Shown in pieces: positions 8,489 through 18,630 of a stretch of DNA of 64,000 bases. The DNA lies in NCBI RefSeq assembly GCF_001439665.1, contig NZ_LMAK01000073.1:51063-115062 (forward strand), in the 5' to 3' direction. Origin of the DNA: Formosa algae (lineage in GTDB: Bacteria; Bacteroidota; Bacteroidia; Flavobacteriales; Flavobacteriaceae). Position 1 is the stretch's first letter, and every line of letters begins with the position of its first letter. Under the pieces are notes generated by a model that saw nothing but the letters and a program-made list of their open reading frames with translations, made no database searches and was not told the DNA's origin. The position numbers and the translations under genes are program-made.

Positions 8489-9718
8489 CTAAAAATAATA
8501 CATAAATCCGAAACTTATACGCATTGCATCACGACTTTTATCAATATTTAGCGCAGTATCGTCTACTAAACCATTAATATCTAAATCCTTCACCCCATAA
8601 TCTAACTCTAAACCTACTGTCATTCTCTCGTAAGCATCATACATAAAATTTAAAATACCATAGTAATGTTGGTGTTTAAAATCGCCTTCTAAAAACACTG
8701 TTTGTGTTGTTTCAGATTCATTTACAACAAGCCTTTCAGAATCATCTAAATTAAATCGTGTAAATCCTAATACGGCATTAGCATGTAACTTCTCTGTTAT
8801 AAAATATTCATAAGATGCCCAACCTCCTATTGCAGGCGTCGCATTAAAGTCATCTCCAACAGCAGGATATCCATCGTAACCATTACCTGCAACTGTGGTT
8901 AGATACGCAGAAATCCCTTTACCACCCACTAATTGAAATTGAAAATTATTTCTATTAGGTTTATAAATTCCGCTAAGCGTGAAACCATAGCCCGTAAAAT
9001 TATCGGTTTCATTATCTAGTTTATAGCGTATATGTCTTAAAATGGAAGACATTCTTAAATGCCCCCAAGCTTGCTTATATTTTACAGCAAAAGTTACATC
9101 TGGTGTAATTTGATCGACCTCTTCTACTAGAGGCTGAAATTCCTGATAAGCAAAATCAGTATCGATTGGAGCCTCTAAACTAGCCTCATAAATCCATGCT
9201 GAATTTTTAAAGGTATTCATATATTTTACATGAGGAGTCCTTACCCAAATTCCTGAAGGCGGCCCTTCCCATTCCATAATATTTGGCCAGATATCCTGAT
9301 CCCCAAAGTTGTTCCACATTTGTCCGATTTGCCAATGCGTGGTTTCTACATAAGCTTTTCTTAAGCGCATTTGTCCGTTTTCCCCCCAAAAATCAGATTC
9401 GACAACGGCATATATCACTTTGCCATTTTTCTGAATGTATTTAGTACTCAATTTTAATTGGGTCTGATTTAAATCTACATTCAAACTTTTAGGATTATCG
9501 GTTCCGAACACATTAATAGCACCAACGTTAAAGGTTTCACTATCATTAAGTCCGCCATAGAAATCTAAATAGCCATTCAGTTTCATGCTAACGCCTAGGC
9601 TTGTTTTAAATCGAGGTTGCGTACCTACAGAATCTTGAGACGTTACAGTTAAAAATGGATCTTGAGCAAAAGCTAAAAAGCCAATACAGAAGCACATAGT
9701 GGTTAATATTAGTTTCAT
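8489..9718 (-). CDS. DcaP-like outer membrane porin
   Basis: This 409-residue beta-barrel protein has a signal peptide cleaved at about residue 18 (CIGFLAFAQ). The barrel starts with KLNGYLDFYGG and ends in SFGFMYYF, with the terminal aromatic residue expected for outer membrane insertion. The middle region (GQMRLRKAYVETTHWQIGQ, then a WEGPPSG loop) matches the DcaP trimeric channel family, which in Acinetobacter takes up dicarboxylates and peptides. No transporter genes are adjacent, so the substrate is open. It lies downstream of the cyclophilin-FKBP gene, separated by a terminator, and is probably a separate unit. Confidence 0.85.
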   Translation of the reverse strand: MKLILTTMCFCIGFLAFAQDPFLTVTSQDSVGTQPRFKTSLGVSMKLNGYLDFYGGLNDSETFNVGAINVFGTDNPKSLNVDLNQTQLKLSTKYIQKNGKVIYAVVESDFWGENGQMRLRKAYVETTHWQIGQMWNNFGDQDIWPNIMEWEGPPSGIWVRTPHVKYMNTFKNSAWIYEASLEAPIDTDFAYQEFQPLVEEVDQITPDVTFAVKYKQAWGHLRMSSILRHIRYKLDNETDNFTGYGFTLSGIYKPNRNNFQFQLVGGKGISAYLTTVAGNGYDGYPAVGDDFNATPAIGGWASYEYFITEKLHANAVLGFTRFNLDDSERLVVNESETTQTVFLEGDFKHQHYYGILNFMYDAYERMTVGLELDYGVKDLDINGLVDDTALNIDKSRDAMRISFGFMYYF

Positions 9719-9778
9719 TGGTTGGTGGTTTATTGTATTAAAATACTACGTTTTTTAAAGATTACCTAAATGCGTAAC

Positions 9779-9810
9779 AAAAAAAAAGCCGCCCAAAGGG
9801 CAGCTTTTTT
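9779..9810 (-). terminator. Terminator after the cyclophilin-FKBP gene
   Basis: AAAAAAGC-GCCC and GGGC-GCTTTTTT form a stem with one mismatch and an AAA loop. It lies just downstream of the minus-strand isomerase gene and could act in both directions. Confidence 0.75.
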
Positions 9811-9831
9811 AATTCTATAGTTGTGGAAATA

Positions 9832-10767
9832 TTATTTTACATCCATTAATTCTACATCAAAAATTAAAGTTGCATCTGGAGGAATAACTCCACCAGCACC
9901 ACGAGAACCATATCCTAAATTACTAGGAATTACTAATCGTGCTTTATCGCCTACTTCTAATAATTGAATACCTTCATCCCATCCTGAAATAACTTGACCT
10001 ACTCCTATTGGAAATTCAATTGGCTCTTTTCTTTTGTATGAAGAATCGAATACAGTACCGTCTTGTAATTGTCCTTTATAATGTACAGAAACAGTTTGTC
10101 CTTTAGTTGCTTTCTTACCACTTTTAGAGGCTTGTAACACTTGGTAACGTAATCCGCTTTCTGTTTTATTAAATCCTGCTGCAATTTTATCTAATGCTGC
10201 ATCTTGCTCTGCTTTAGCTTCTGCTAAACGCTTTTCGCGAGATCCTTCAAAAGTTCTAAAAGCTTCAACCGCATTAAATGCTTCTGCTGCTGCTCCTACT
10301 CTTACAATTTCTAACGTTTCAATACTATCACCTTGTGCAATCGCATCAACTATATCTTGCCCTTCTACAACATGTCCAAAAACAGTATGAGCATTATCTA
10401 ACCATGGTGTTTCTACGTGAGTAATAAAAAACTGACTTCCGTTTGTACCAGGTCCAGCATTAGCCATAGAAAGAATTCCTGGACGGTCATGCTTTAATTC
10501 TGGGTGAAATTCGTCATCAAATTTATATCCTGCATCACCAGTACCTGTTCCTAATGGACAACCACCTTGAACCATGAAATCTGGAATAACACGGTGAAAT
10601 TTTAATCCGTCATAATATGGATTTCCTTGTGATTTAACCGAATTTTCTAAATTCCCTTCTGCTAAAGCAACAAAATTACCTACCGTACCCGGCGTCTTTT
10701 CAAATTCTAAGGCTACTAAAATAGCCCCTTTTGTAGTATTAAATTTTGCGTATAATCCGTCTTGCAT
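9832..10767 (-). CDS. Cytosolic cyclophilin-FKBP fusion peptidyl-prolyl isomerase
   Basis: This 311-residue protein carries two prolyl isomerase domains of different folds. An N-terminal cyclophilin spans about 5-165 ([21 protein letters not shown]). A short helical linker follows, and a C-terminal FKBP domain spans about 205-310 ([39 protein letters not shown]). It has no signal peptide, so it is predicted to act in the cytoplasm as a folding catalyst. A related fusion with a lipoprotein signal is encoded at 33052-34182. A minus-strand -7 box TATATTTG (10797-10790) lies 23 bases before the ATG, with a TTG at a slightly long spacing of 24. A terminator follows. Confidence 0.93.
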   Translation of the reverse strand: MQDGLYAKFNTTKGAILVALEFEKTPGTVGNFVALAEGNLENSVKSQGNPYYDGLKFHRVIPDFMVQGGCPLGTGTGDAGYKFDDEFHPELKHDRPGILSMANAGPGTNGSQFFITHVETPWLDNAHTVFGHVVEGQDIVDAIAQGDSIETLEIVRVGAAAEAFNAVEAFRTFEGSREKRLAEAKAEQDAALDKIAAGFNKTESGLRYQVLQASKSGKKATKGQTVSVHYKGQLQDGTVFDSSYKRKEPIEFPIGVGQVISGWDEGIQLLEVGDKARLVIPSNLGYGSRGAGGVIPPDATLIFDVELMDVK

Positions 10768-11022
10768 CTGTTTCTATTTTTATGAGGCGCAAATATAGAA
10801 AAATGATTCGCTAATAAAAAACAACCTGTATTATCATCTTGTTAAAAACCAGTAGCCTTTAATTTTTTAAACATGATAAAAATCAGTTCATATATCGTAA
10901 AAAACCTTGTTATTTGCACAGATTTTTAGAACTTTTTCAATAAGACTAACTTTATGGTTCAGTTTTAGTTAAAATAAAGCTAAATATCATTAATTTCGTA
11001 AAAAAACAAAACAATAATAGTG

Positions 11023-13116
11023 ATGAGCAAAGGACTTTACATCGCCACCTTAGAACCTGACAGTGGAAAATCAATCATTTCACTCGGATTAATGCAAAAT
11101 CTTTTAGGGAAGACTGCAAAAGTAGCCTACTTCAGGCCAATTATAGATAAATGGGAAATCGATAAACGGGATAATCATATCGATACCTTACTGTCTCATT
11201 TTAATCTAGATATTCCTTATACCGAAACCTACGCGTTAACTAGAAATGAAATTGTACAAAACAGAAACGCAGGAAAAATTGGAGATTCTTTAGACCTTAT
11301 TATCAAAAAGTATAAAGCTCTAGAAGAAAAATACGATTTTGTTTTAGTTGAAGGTACAGATTTCCTTGGGGAAGGAACTGTTTTTGAATTTGATTGGAAT
11401 GTAAATATTGCTAAAAACTTAGGTTTGCCAACCGTTATTGTAAGTACGTGTGTAGACAAATCTTTAGAAGAATTTACCAATAATGCAGAAATGGCTTATA
11501 AAACGTTTAAAAGTCATGATGTTGAAGTTATTGGTTTAGTAGCGAACAAAATTCAACCAGATAACATTTTAGTATTACAAAATGCAGTGAATGCTTTCTT
11601 ACCAGATACTGTAGAATTTTCTGCAATTCCAATGGTTAAATCTTTAGCTTCTCCAACCATAAAAGAGATTAAAGAAACCTTAAATGGAAAAGTACTTTTT
11701 GGAGAAGAGCATTTAGGAAACTTATCTGGACGCTTTGCTGTAGGTGCTATGCAACTACGTAATTTTATTACACATTTACGCGAAGGCTCTGTAGTAATTA
11801 CACCTGGCGATCGTGCCGATTTAATTTTAGGTTCGTTACAAGCGCACACTTCTAGTAATTACCCTAACATATCTGGTATTATTTTAACTGGTGGTATTCT
11901 TCCAGAACCTTCTATTTTAAAATTAATAGATGGTTTATCTTCTGTAGTACCTATAATTTCTGTAAATCACGGAACGTTTAATACCACACGTAAAATTGGA
12001 AATATTAAATCTAATATTTATGCTGAAAGTAAAACTAAGATTTTAACTTCTTTAGAGACCTTCCAAAAGCATGTACGTGTAGATAACTTATTAGAAAAGC
12101 TTACGTCTTTTGAAAATAAGGTTACTACGCCACGTATGTTCCAATACAACTTAATTCAAAAAGCACGTAAATCTAAAAAACGTATTGTATTACCAGAAGC
12201 ATCAGATCCTAGAATCTTAACTGCAGCTGCGCGTTTAGAAGTTTTAGATTTAGTAGATATTATTCTTTTAGGAAACCCAAAAGAAATTAAAGAAAAAGTA
12301 AGTGAACTTGGTTTAAGTTTAGACTACAATAAAACTAAAATTATTTTCCCTTCAGATTACGAAAACTTTGAAGACTACGTTGAGACTTTCTACGAATTAC
12401 GTAAACATAAAAACGTAAACATGGACATGGCAAGAGACATTATGAATGATGTGTCTTATTTTGGAACCATGATGATTTATAAAAATGATGCCGACGGTAT
12501 GGTTTCTGGAGCTGTAAACACTACAGGACATACTATTTTACCAGCATTACAATTTATTAAAACCAAACCAGAATGTTCTATCGTATCGTCTGTATTCTTT
12601 ATGTGTTTAGACGACCGTGTTTCTGTATTTGGAGATTGTGCTATTAACCCAAATCCAAATGCAGCTCAATTAGCAGAAATTGCCATTTCTTCAGCAAAAA
12701 GTTCTGCTGCCTTTGGTATAGAACCACGTATTGCAATGTTATCGTACTCTTCTGGTTCTTCTGGAAAAGGTGAAGATGTAGATAAAGTTAGAGAAGCAAC
12801 AGAGATTGTAAGAGCACAATGTCCTGATCTTAAAATTGAAGGTCCTATTCAATACGATGCGGCTGTAGATTTAAAAGTTGGACAAAGTAAAATGCCTGGA
12901 TCAGAAGTTGCAGGACAAGCTACAGTACTTATTTTCCCTGACTTAAACACAGGAAACAACACTTATAAAGCAGTACAAAGAGAAACTGGGGCTTTAGCCA
13001 TCGGACCAATGTTACAAGGTTTAAATAAACCAGTTAACGATTTAAGTCGTGGTTGTACTATAGACGACATCTTAAATACCGTAATCTTAACAGCTATTCA
13101 AGCGCAAGGGATCTAA
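11023..13116 (+). CDS. pta: Phosphate acetyltransferase
   Basis: Pta converts acetyl-CoA and phosphate to acetyl phosphate and CoA. The 697-residue protein is the long, three-part form. An N-terminal P-loop-like domain (IATLEPDSGKS, about 6-16) is followed by a DRTGG domain (about 215-330) and the C-terminal PTA_PTB catalytic domain (about 370-695, with KKRIVLPEASDPRI and SYSSGSSGKGEDVDKV). I chose the ATG at 11023; a GTG codon directly before it could add one residue. ackA follows after 39 bases, forming the acetate overflow operon. The 255-base upstream gap shows no perfect promoter match. Confidence 0.96.
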   Translation: MSKGLYIATLEPDSGKSIISLGLMQNLLGKTAKVAYFRPIIDKWEIDKRDNHIDTLLSHFNLDIPYTETYALTRNEIVQNRNAGKIGDSLDLIIKKYKALEEKYDFVLVEGTDFLGEGTVFEFDWNVNIAKNLGLPTVIVSTCVDKSLEEFTNNAEMAYKTFKSHDVEVIGLVANKIQPDNILVLQNAVNAFLPDTVEFSAIPMVKSLASPTIKEIKETLNGKVLFGEEHLGNLSGRFAVGAMQLRNFITHLREGSVVITPGDRADLILGSLQAHTSSNYPNISGIILTGGILPEPSILKLIDGLSSVVPIISVNHGTFNTTRKIGNIKSNIYAESKTKILTSLETFQKHVRVDNLLEKLTSFENKVTTPRMFQYNLIQKARKSKKRIVLPEASDPRILTAAARLEVLDLVDIILLGNPKEIKEKVSELGLSLDYNKTKIIFPSDYENFEDYVETFYELRKHKNVNMDMARDIMNDVSYFGTMMIYKNDADGMVSGAVNTTGHTILPALQFIKTKPECSIVSSVFFMCLDDRVSVFGDCAINPNPNAAQLAEIAISSAKSSAAFGIEPRIAMLSYSSGSSGKGEDVDKVREATEIVRAQCPDLKIEGPIQYDAAVDLKVGQSKMPGSEVAGQATVLIFPDLNTGNNTYKAVQRETGALAIGPMLQGLNKPVNDLSRGCTIDDILNTVILTAIQAQGI

Positions 13117-13155
13117 ACAAAACTAAAAATTAAATATTCAAGTCAAAACAAACAC

Positions 13156-14334
13156 ATGAAAATTCTTGTAATCAACTCTGGAAGTTCTTCAATTAAATTT
13201 CAACTTATAGATATGCCATCAGAAGCTGTTATTGCATCTGGTTTGGTTGAACGTATAGGTTTGGATAATGCAGAATTACATTATAAAACAGATAGTAATA
13301 AAACAGACACCATTTCTAGTATTGAAAATCATACTATTGGTTTAGAAAAAGTGGTAGCTTTATTATTAGATGAGAAATTAGGCGTTATAAGTTCTACAGA
13401 TGATATTGATATTATTGGTCATCGTGTTGTGCACGGCGGAAGCACGTTTACAGACACCACAGTGATTGATGATAAAGTTAAAGATAAAATTAAAAGTTTA
13501 TTCTCTTTAGCTCCTTTACATAACCCATCAAATTATGAAGGAATTATAGTAGCGGAAAAAATATTCCCTAAAGCCACACAAGTAGCCGTTTTCGATACAG
13601 CATTTCATCAATCTGTACCAGAAAAGGCTTTTAAATATGCAATCCCTAACTCACTTTTAGAAGAGCACAAAATTCGTTTATATGGTTTCCATGGAACAAG
13701 CCATAAATATATTTCAGAAAAAGCTATTGAATATTTAGAATTAAACAGTTCTAAAATTATTAATATTCATTTAGGAAATGGATGTAGTATGACTGCTGTT
13801 GTTAATGGTAAGAGTATGGACCATACCTTAGGATTTAGTCCTACTAATGGTTTAATTATGGGAACGCGTAGTGGAGATCTGGACCATAGTATTATTTTCC
13901 ATATGGTAAATAATTTAGGTTACACCTTAGACGAAGTAAATGATGTTCTACAGAAAAAAAGTGGAATGTTAGGTTTAACAGGTCATAGTGATTTACGCGA
14001 TATTGAAGCAAAAGCTGCTGAAGGTGATAAAGACTGTATCCTTGCTTTAGAAATGAATGCTTACCGTATTAAAAAATACATTGGTGCTTATGCTGCTGCA
14101 ATGAATGGTTTAGATGCCATAGTATTTACTGCTGGAATAGGTGAAAATAGTTCTACAATTAGAAAGTTAATTTGTGATGATATGGACTTTTTCGGATTGC
14201 GTTTAGATGAAGAATTAAATGCATTACGTTCTCCTGAGATTAGAACAATAAGCACTTCAGATTCTAAGACTAAAATTTTAATTGTTCCTACTAATGAAGA
14301 ATTAGAGATTGCAAAACAATGTTTTCATTTATAG
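13156..14334 (+). CDS. ackA: Acetate kinase
   Basis: AckA makes acetate and ATP from acetyl phosphate and ADP, the second step after Pta. The 392-residue length is typical for the ASKHA-fold acetate kinases. Visible motifs are NSGSSSIKFQL at residues 6-16, RVVHGG at about 92, FGFHGTSHK-type GFHGTSHKY at about 178, HLGNGCSMTAV at about 205 and the ATP-binding GTRSGDLD. It is the second gene of the pta-ackA operon and is closed by a strong bidirectional terminator. Confidence 0.97.
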   Translation: MKILVINSGSSSIKFQLIDMPSEAVIASGLVERIGLDNAELHYKTDSNKTDTISSIENHTIGLEKVVALLLDEKLGVISSTDDIDIIGHRVVHGGSTFTDTTVIDDKVKDKIKSLFSLAPLHNPSNYEGIIVAEKIFPKATQVAVFDTAFHQSVPEKAFKYAIPNSLLEEHKIRLYGFHGTSHKYISEKAIEYLELNSSKIINIHLGNGCSMTAVVNGKSMDHTLGFSPTNGLIMGTRSGDLDHSIIFHMVNNLGYTLDEVNDVLQKKSGMLGLTGHSDLRDIEAKAAEGDKDCILALEMNAYRIKKYIGAYAAAMNGLDAIVFTAGIGENSSTIRKLICDDMDFFGLRLDEELNALRSPEIRTISTSDSKTKILIVPTNEELEIAKQCFHL

Positions 14335-14352
14335 AAAGCAAAACTTTTATAT

Positions 14353-14387
14353 AAAAAAAGCGTTCAAATACATTGAACGCTTTTTTT
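14353..14387. terminator. Bidirectional terminator between ackA and recQ
   Basis: AGCGTTCAA (14359-14367) and TTGAACGCT (14373-14381) form the stem, with A-run and T-run flanks on both sides. It serves the convergent ackA and recQ genes. Confidence 0.87.
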
Positions 14388-14420
14388 ATTTTTAATAATT
14401 TATAAAAGCTGTATAATTTC

Positions 14421-16622
14421 TTAGTTAGCAACTTCACTAATAAATTTAATACGACATAAACGTAATTCTTCATCGTCGTAATCGCCATCAAATTCTTCAA
14501 TAGCAACATCTATCTTATCAGTTTCAGACTCCATAAAATAATCATGAATCTCTTCTTGTTGTTCTTCGTCTAACAAATCGTCAATCCAATAAGTAATATT
14601 TAATTTTGTACCCGAAAAGACAATGGCTTCCATTTCTTTAATAAAATCTTTCATCTCCATGCCTTTAGCAGTAGCAATATCATCTAAAGGTAATTTTCTA
14701 TCAATATTCTGAATGATGTAAAGTTTTAAAGCCGAATTTGTTCCTGTAGATTTTACTACCAAATCGTCTGGACGAACAATATCGTGTTCTTCAACATATT
14801 TAGAAATCAGATTTACAAAATCTTTCCCATATTTTTTGGCTTTTCCTTCTCCTACACCATGTACATTAGATAGCTCTGCAACCGTCATTGGATATTTTAA
14901 CGCCATATCTTCTAAAGATGGGTCTTGAAAAATAACAAATGGTGGCACGCCTAGTTTTTTAGCATTTACCTTACGTAGGTCTTTTAACATACGCATTAAT
15001 GTGGCATCTGTGGTAGCGCCAGAACTTTTTACAGAGGTCACAGTCCCTTCATCTAAATCGTTACTAAACACATGATCTTCAGTCATCATAAATGAACTTG
15101 GAGAGGATATAAAATCTTTACCAGCTTCATTTAATTTTAAAACGCCATACGTCTCAATATCCTTTTTTAAATATCCTGCGACTAAAACCTGTCGCAGTAA
15201 AGCCATCCAGTATTTACTTTCATGGTGTTTACCTGCTCCAAAAAATGGCTGTTCGTCTGTTTTATGTGATTTAATTAAAGCGTTTGTTTTACCAACAATA
15301 ACACTTACTAAATCTTTAGATTTATATTTTTCTTTAGTTTTACTTACTGTGTCTAAAAGCAGAACAGCATCGTCTTTCGCTTCTTTTTGCTTTTTAGGGT
15401 GACGAACATTATCGTCCATTTCTCCACCTTCACCAGTTTCATTATCAAATTCTTCACCAAAATAATGAAGTATAAATTTACGTCTGGATATTGATGTTTC
15501 TGCAAAAGCAACCACTTCTTGTAGTAACGCATGTCCTATTTCTTGTTCGGCTACGGGTTTACCAGACATGAATTTTTCTAACTTTTCAATGTCTTTATAC
15601 GCATAATAGGCTAAACAGTGACCTTCACCTCCATCTCGACCAGCACGACCAGTTTCTTGATAGTAACTTTCTATACTTTTAGGAATATCGTGGTGAATTA
15701 CAAAACGTACATCGGGTTTATCGATACCCATACCAAAAGCAATAGTTGCCACAACAACATCTACATCTTCCATTAAGAACATGTCCTGATGTTTTACTCG
15801 TGTTTTAGCATCTAAACCAGCGTGATAAGGCAGTGCTTTTACACCATTTACTTGTAACACTTGGGCTAATTCTTCTACGCGTTTTCTACTTAAACAATAA
15901 ATAATACCCGATTTTCCTTCATTCTGTTTTACAAAACGGATAATATCGCTATCAACTTGTTTAGTTTTAGGTCGAACTTCGTAATACAAATTAGGTCTGT
16001 TAAAAGATGCTTTATATGTTTTAGCATCATTTATACCTAAATTCTTTAAAATATCTTCTTGAACCTTTGGCGTTGCTGTAGCTGTTAACCCAATAATTGG
16101 AATATTATCACCTATACGTTGTATAATATGTCTTAGATTTCTGTATTCGGGTCTAAAATCATGACCCCATTCACTTATACAGTGCGCTTCGTCTATGGCC
16201 ATGAATGAAATCTTGACCGTACGCAGAAACTCTACATTTTCTTCTTTCGTTAAAGATTCAGGAGCAACATATAAGAGTTTAGTTACACCATCTGTAATAT
16301 CTTGCTTTACGCGTTTAATTTCAGTCTTGTTAAGTGAAGAGTTTAAAACGTGTGCAATTCCTTCTTCATTAGAGATCCCACGAATGGCATCTACTTGATT
16401 TTTCATTAGTGCGATTAAAGGAGAAACAATAATCGCTGTACCTTCTTGCATTAATGCAGGCAGTTGGTAACATAAAGATTTACCTCCACCGGTGGGCATG
16501 ATAACAAATGTATTCTGACCACTTAAAAGACTTTCTATTACAGATTCTTGTAAGCCCTTAAAGGCGTTAAACCCAAAATGCTTTTTAAGTGCAGAATGCA
16601 AGTTAATTTCAACTTTAGACAT
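14421..16622 (-). CDS. recQ: ATP-dependent DNA helicase RecQ
   Basis: RecQ is a 3'-5' superfamily 2 helicase in recombination and replication fork repair. The 733-residue protein has Walker A MPTGGGKS at about 42-49, the DEAH box in IDEAHCISEWGHDFRP at about 140-155, and helicase motif VI in ESYYQETGRAGRDG at about 333-346. The zinc/winged-helix RQC region is in the middle. An HRDC domain spans about 560-640 (PPFVIFQDPSLEDMA). An acidic C-terminal extension follows, making it about 120 residues longer than E. coli RecQ and similar to other Bacteroidota forms. It is divergent from kdsD. Confidence 0.95.
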   Translation of the reverse strand: MSKVEINLHSALKKHFGFNAFKGLQESVIESLLSGQNTFVIMPTGGGKSLCYQLPALMQEGTAIIVSPLIALMKNQVDAIRGISNEEGIAHVLNSSLNKTEIKRVKQDITDGVTKLLYVAPESLTKEENVEFLRTVKISFMAIDEAHCISEWGHDFRPEYRNLRHIIQRIGDNIPIIGLTATATPKVQEDILKNLGINDAKTYKASFNRPNLYYEVRPKTKQVDSDIIRFVKQNEGKSGIIYCLSRKRVEELAQVLQVNGVKALPYHAGLDAKTRVKHQDMFLMEDVDVVVATIAFGMGIDKPDVRFVIHHDIPKSIESYYQETGRAGRDGGEGHCLAYYAYKDIEKLEKFMSGKPVAEQEIGHALLQEVVAFAETSISRRKFILHYFGEEFDNETGEGGEMDDNVRHPKKQKEAKDDAVLLLDTVSKTKEKYKSKDLVSVIVGKTNALIKSHKTDEQPFFGAGKHHESKYWMALLRQVLVAGYLKKDIETYGVLKLNEAGKDFISSPSSFMMTEDHVFSNDLDEGTVTSVKSSGATTDATLMRMLKDLRKVNAKKLGVPPFVIFQDPSLEDMALKYPMTVAELSNVHGVGEGKAKKYGKDFVNLISKYVEEHDIVRPDDLVVKSTGTNSALKLYIIQNIDRKLPLDDIATAKGMEMKDFIKEMEAIVFSGTKLNITYWIDDLLDEEQQEEIHDYFMESETDKIDVAIEEFDGDYDDEELRLCRIKFISEVAN

Positions 16623-16722
16623 GTACTTTTTTTATATTAGTTTACATATTTAATACAGCGGAAAAAACTTAGGCTATTAGTTAATTCGTTGTATTTAGAG
16701 AACCTTCAATGTTTTTTTTCGT

Positions 16723-16743
16723 TAGTTTTGCAAAACAAATCTA
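16723..16743. promoter_or_regulatory. Back-to-back -7 boxes with a palindrome between recQ and kdsD
   Basis: A plus-strand TAGTTTTG (16723-16730) and a minus-strand TAGATTTG (16743-16736) face away from each other 5 bases apart. The perfect 12-base palindrome GTTTTGCAAAAC (16725-16736) covers most of the first and the edge of the second. Neither has a clear TTG at the standard distance. Confidence 0.4.
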
Positions 16744-16825
16744 AGCGATTTTTTTTTTAAAAAGCTCGTTTATGTTTAAAGGTAATAAAATCTTTAAAAG
16801 GATTAACTTAAAAAATCATTAAATT

Positions 16826-17794
16826 TTGAACAAACACCAAACCATCATAAACTCTGCAAATCAAGTCTTTGAGTTAGAAGGTCAAGCTATATTAAATTTA
16901 AAATCTTATATAAACGACGATTTTGTTAAAGTTGTAGACCTTATTTACAATTCTAAAGGTCGTGTAATTATAACAGGTATAGGTAAAAGCGCAATCATTG
17001 GAAATAAGATAGTTGCAACGCTAAATTCTACCGGAACACCTGCAATATTCATGCATGCTGCTGAGGCTATACACGGAGATTTAGGCCTAATTTTAAAAGA
17101 TGATGTGGTGATTTGTATTTCTAAAAGTGGAAACACTCCTGAAATAAAGGTTTTAATACCATTAATTAAAAGTGCACAAAACACTTTAATTGCAATTACA
17201 GGTAATGCCGATTCTTTTTTAGGGCAACATTGCGATTTCTTTTTAAACACTTATGTGGAAAAAGAAGCCTGTCCTTTAAACTTAGCACCTACCACAAGTA
17301 CAACGGCACAACTTGCTATGGGCGATGCGCTTGCTGTATGCTTGTTGGAAGTTCGCGGATTTTCTAGTCGAGATTTCGCCAAGTATCATCCAGGTGGAGC
17401 TTTAGGAAAAAAATTATACTTGCGTGTGCTCGATATCTCTAGTCAAAATAATAAACCCGAAGTCCATCCAGACACGAATATAAAAGAGGTTATTATGAAT
17501 ATCTCTAAAAACATGTTGGGTGTTACTGCTGTTATTGAAAATCAAAAAATTGTTGGTATTATTACGGATGGAGATTTAAGACGTATGCTTACAAAAACAG
17601 ATAACTTTATAAGTTTAACAGCTAAGGATATTATGGGTGTAGCTCCTAAAGTGATTAATGAACATGCTATGGCCATTAAAGCGTTAGAGCTTATGGAAAC
17701 AAACGACATCTCTCAATTACTAGTCTGTGATGATAACGACAGTTATGCAGGCGTAGTTCATATTCACGATTTAATAAAAGAAGGCATTATATAA
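16826..17794 (+). CDS. kdsD: D-arabinose-5-phosphate isomerase (KpsF/GutQ family)
   Basis: This enzyme interconverts ribulose-5-phosphate and arabinose-5-phosphate, the first committed step to Kdo for LPS. The 322-residue protein has an N-terminal SIS domain (about 35-170, with VIITGIGKSAIIGNKI and ISKSGNTPEI) and two CBS domains (about 205-262 and 272-322, with GIITDGDLRRM). The TTG start at 16826 is supported because the next ATG is around codon 76 and would delete half the SIS domain. The stop codon overlaps the tatC start (TATAATGG), so translation is likely coupled. Confidence 0.93.
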   Translation: MNKHQTIINSANQVFELEGQAILNLKSYINDDFVKVVDLIYNSKGRVIITGIGKSAIIGNKIVATLNSTGTPAIFMHAAEAIHGDLGLILKDDVVICISKSGNTPEIKVLIPLIKSAQNTLIAITGNADSFLGQHCDFFLNTYVEKEACPLNLAPTTSTTAQLAMGDALAVCLLEVRGFSSRDFAKYHPGGALGKKLYLRVLDISSQNNKPEVHPDTNIKEVIMNISKNMLGVTAVIENQKIVGIITDGDLRRMLTKTDNFISLTAKDIMGVAPKVINEHAMAIKALELMETNDISQLLVCDDNDSYAGVVHIHDLIKEGII

Positions 17795-18630
17795 TGGCAC
17801 AAAAAAAGAATGTTAACGAGATGTCTTTTTTAGATCATCTTGAAGATTTAAGATGGCATTTAATTCGGGCAACCTTAGCAGTAATGATTGCTGCTGTACT
17901 TGCTTTTTTAGCTAAAGGTTTTATATTCGACACCCTTATTTTCGGACCTACAAAACCTACTTTTTTCACTTACGATATCTTATGTAGAATATCTAATTCT
18001 TTAGGATTAGACGATAGTTTTTGCTTTAATGAGGCGGCTTTCGAAATACAAAGTAGAACCATGGCAGGACAGTTTTCTGCTCATATTTGGACTGCGATTA
18101 CTGCTGGATTTATTATTTCTTTTCCATATATTCTATTTGAATTGTGGCGATTTATTAGTCCAGGAATGCATCCTAGTGAACGTAAAAATTCAAGAGGATT
18201 TATCACCATTTCATCTTTCTTATTTTTCTTAGGAGTTTTATTTGGTTACTATGTAATCTGTCCGTTATCTATTAATTTTTTAGGAACGTATCAAGTCAGT
18301 GAAAAAGTACACAACGATTTTGATTTAAGCAGTTATATTAGTTTAATTCGATCTTCTGTTATTGCTTCTGGAATTATTTTTGAGCTGCCTATAATTATTT
18401 TTTTCCTAGCTAAAGCGGGTATAATCACACCAGAATTCCTTAAAAAATACAGAAAATTTGCACTTGTTATTGTATTAATTGTGTCTGCGGTTATTACACC
18501 TCCAGATATAGCCAGTCAAGTTATAGTTGCTATTCCTGTGTTAATTCTGTATGAAGTGAGTATTGTTATAGCTAAATTTGTAACCAGAAAAGAACGATCT
18601 AAATCTAAAGCCATTAAGAATGTCAAATAA
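17794..18630 (+). CDS. tatC: Twin-arginine translocase subunit TatC
   Basis: TatC is the signal-recognising membrane subunit of the Tat system, which exports folded proteins. The 278-residue protein has six predicted membrane helices. The N-terminal block MSFLDHLEDLRWHLIRA (about 10-26) is the family signature around the first cytoplasmic segment, and FELWRFISPGM lies in the middle. Its ATG overlaps the last bases of kdsD, and its end overlaps the next gene by 11 bases, so the three are one translationally coupled run. No tatA gene is present in the window. Confidence 0.95.
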   Translation: MAQKKNVNEMSFLDHLEDLRWHLIRATLAVMIAAVLAFLAKGFIFDTLIFGPTKPTFFTYDILCRISNSLGLDDSFCFNEAAFEIQSRTMAGQFSAHIWTAITAGFIISFPYILFELWRFISPGMHPSERKNSRGFITISSFLFFLGVLFGYYVICPLSINFLGTYQVSEKVHNDFDLSSYISLIRSSVIASGIIFELPIIIFFLAKAGIITPEFLKKYRKFALVIVLIVSAVITPPDIASQVIVAIPVLILYEVSIVIAKFVTRKERSKSKAIKNVK

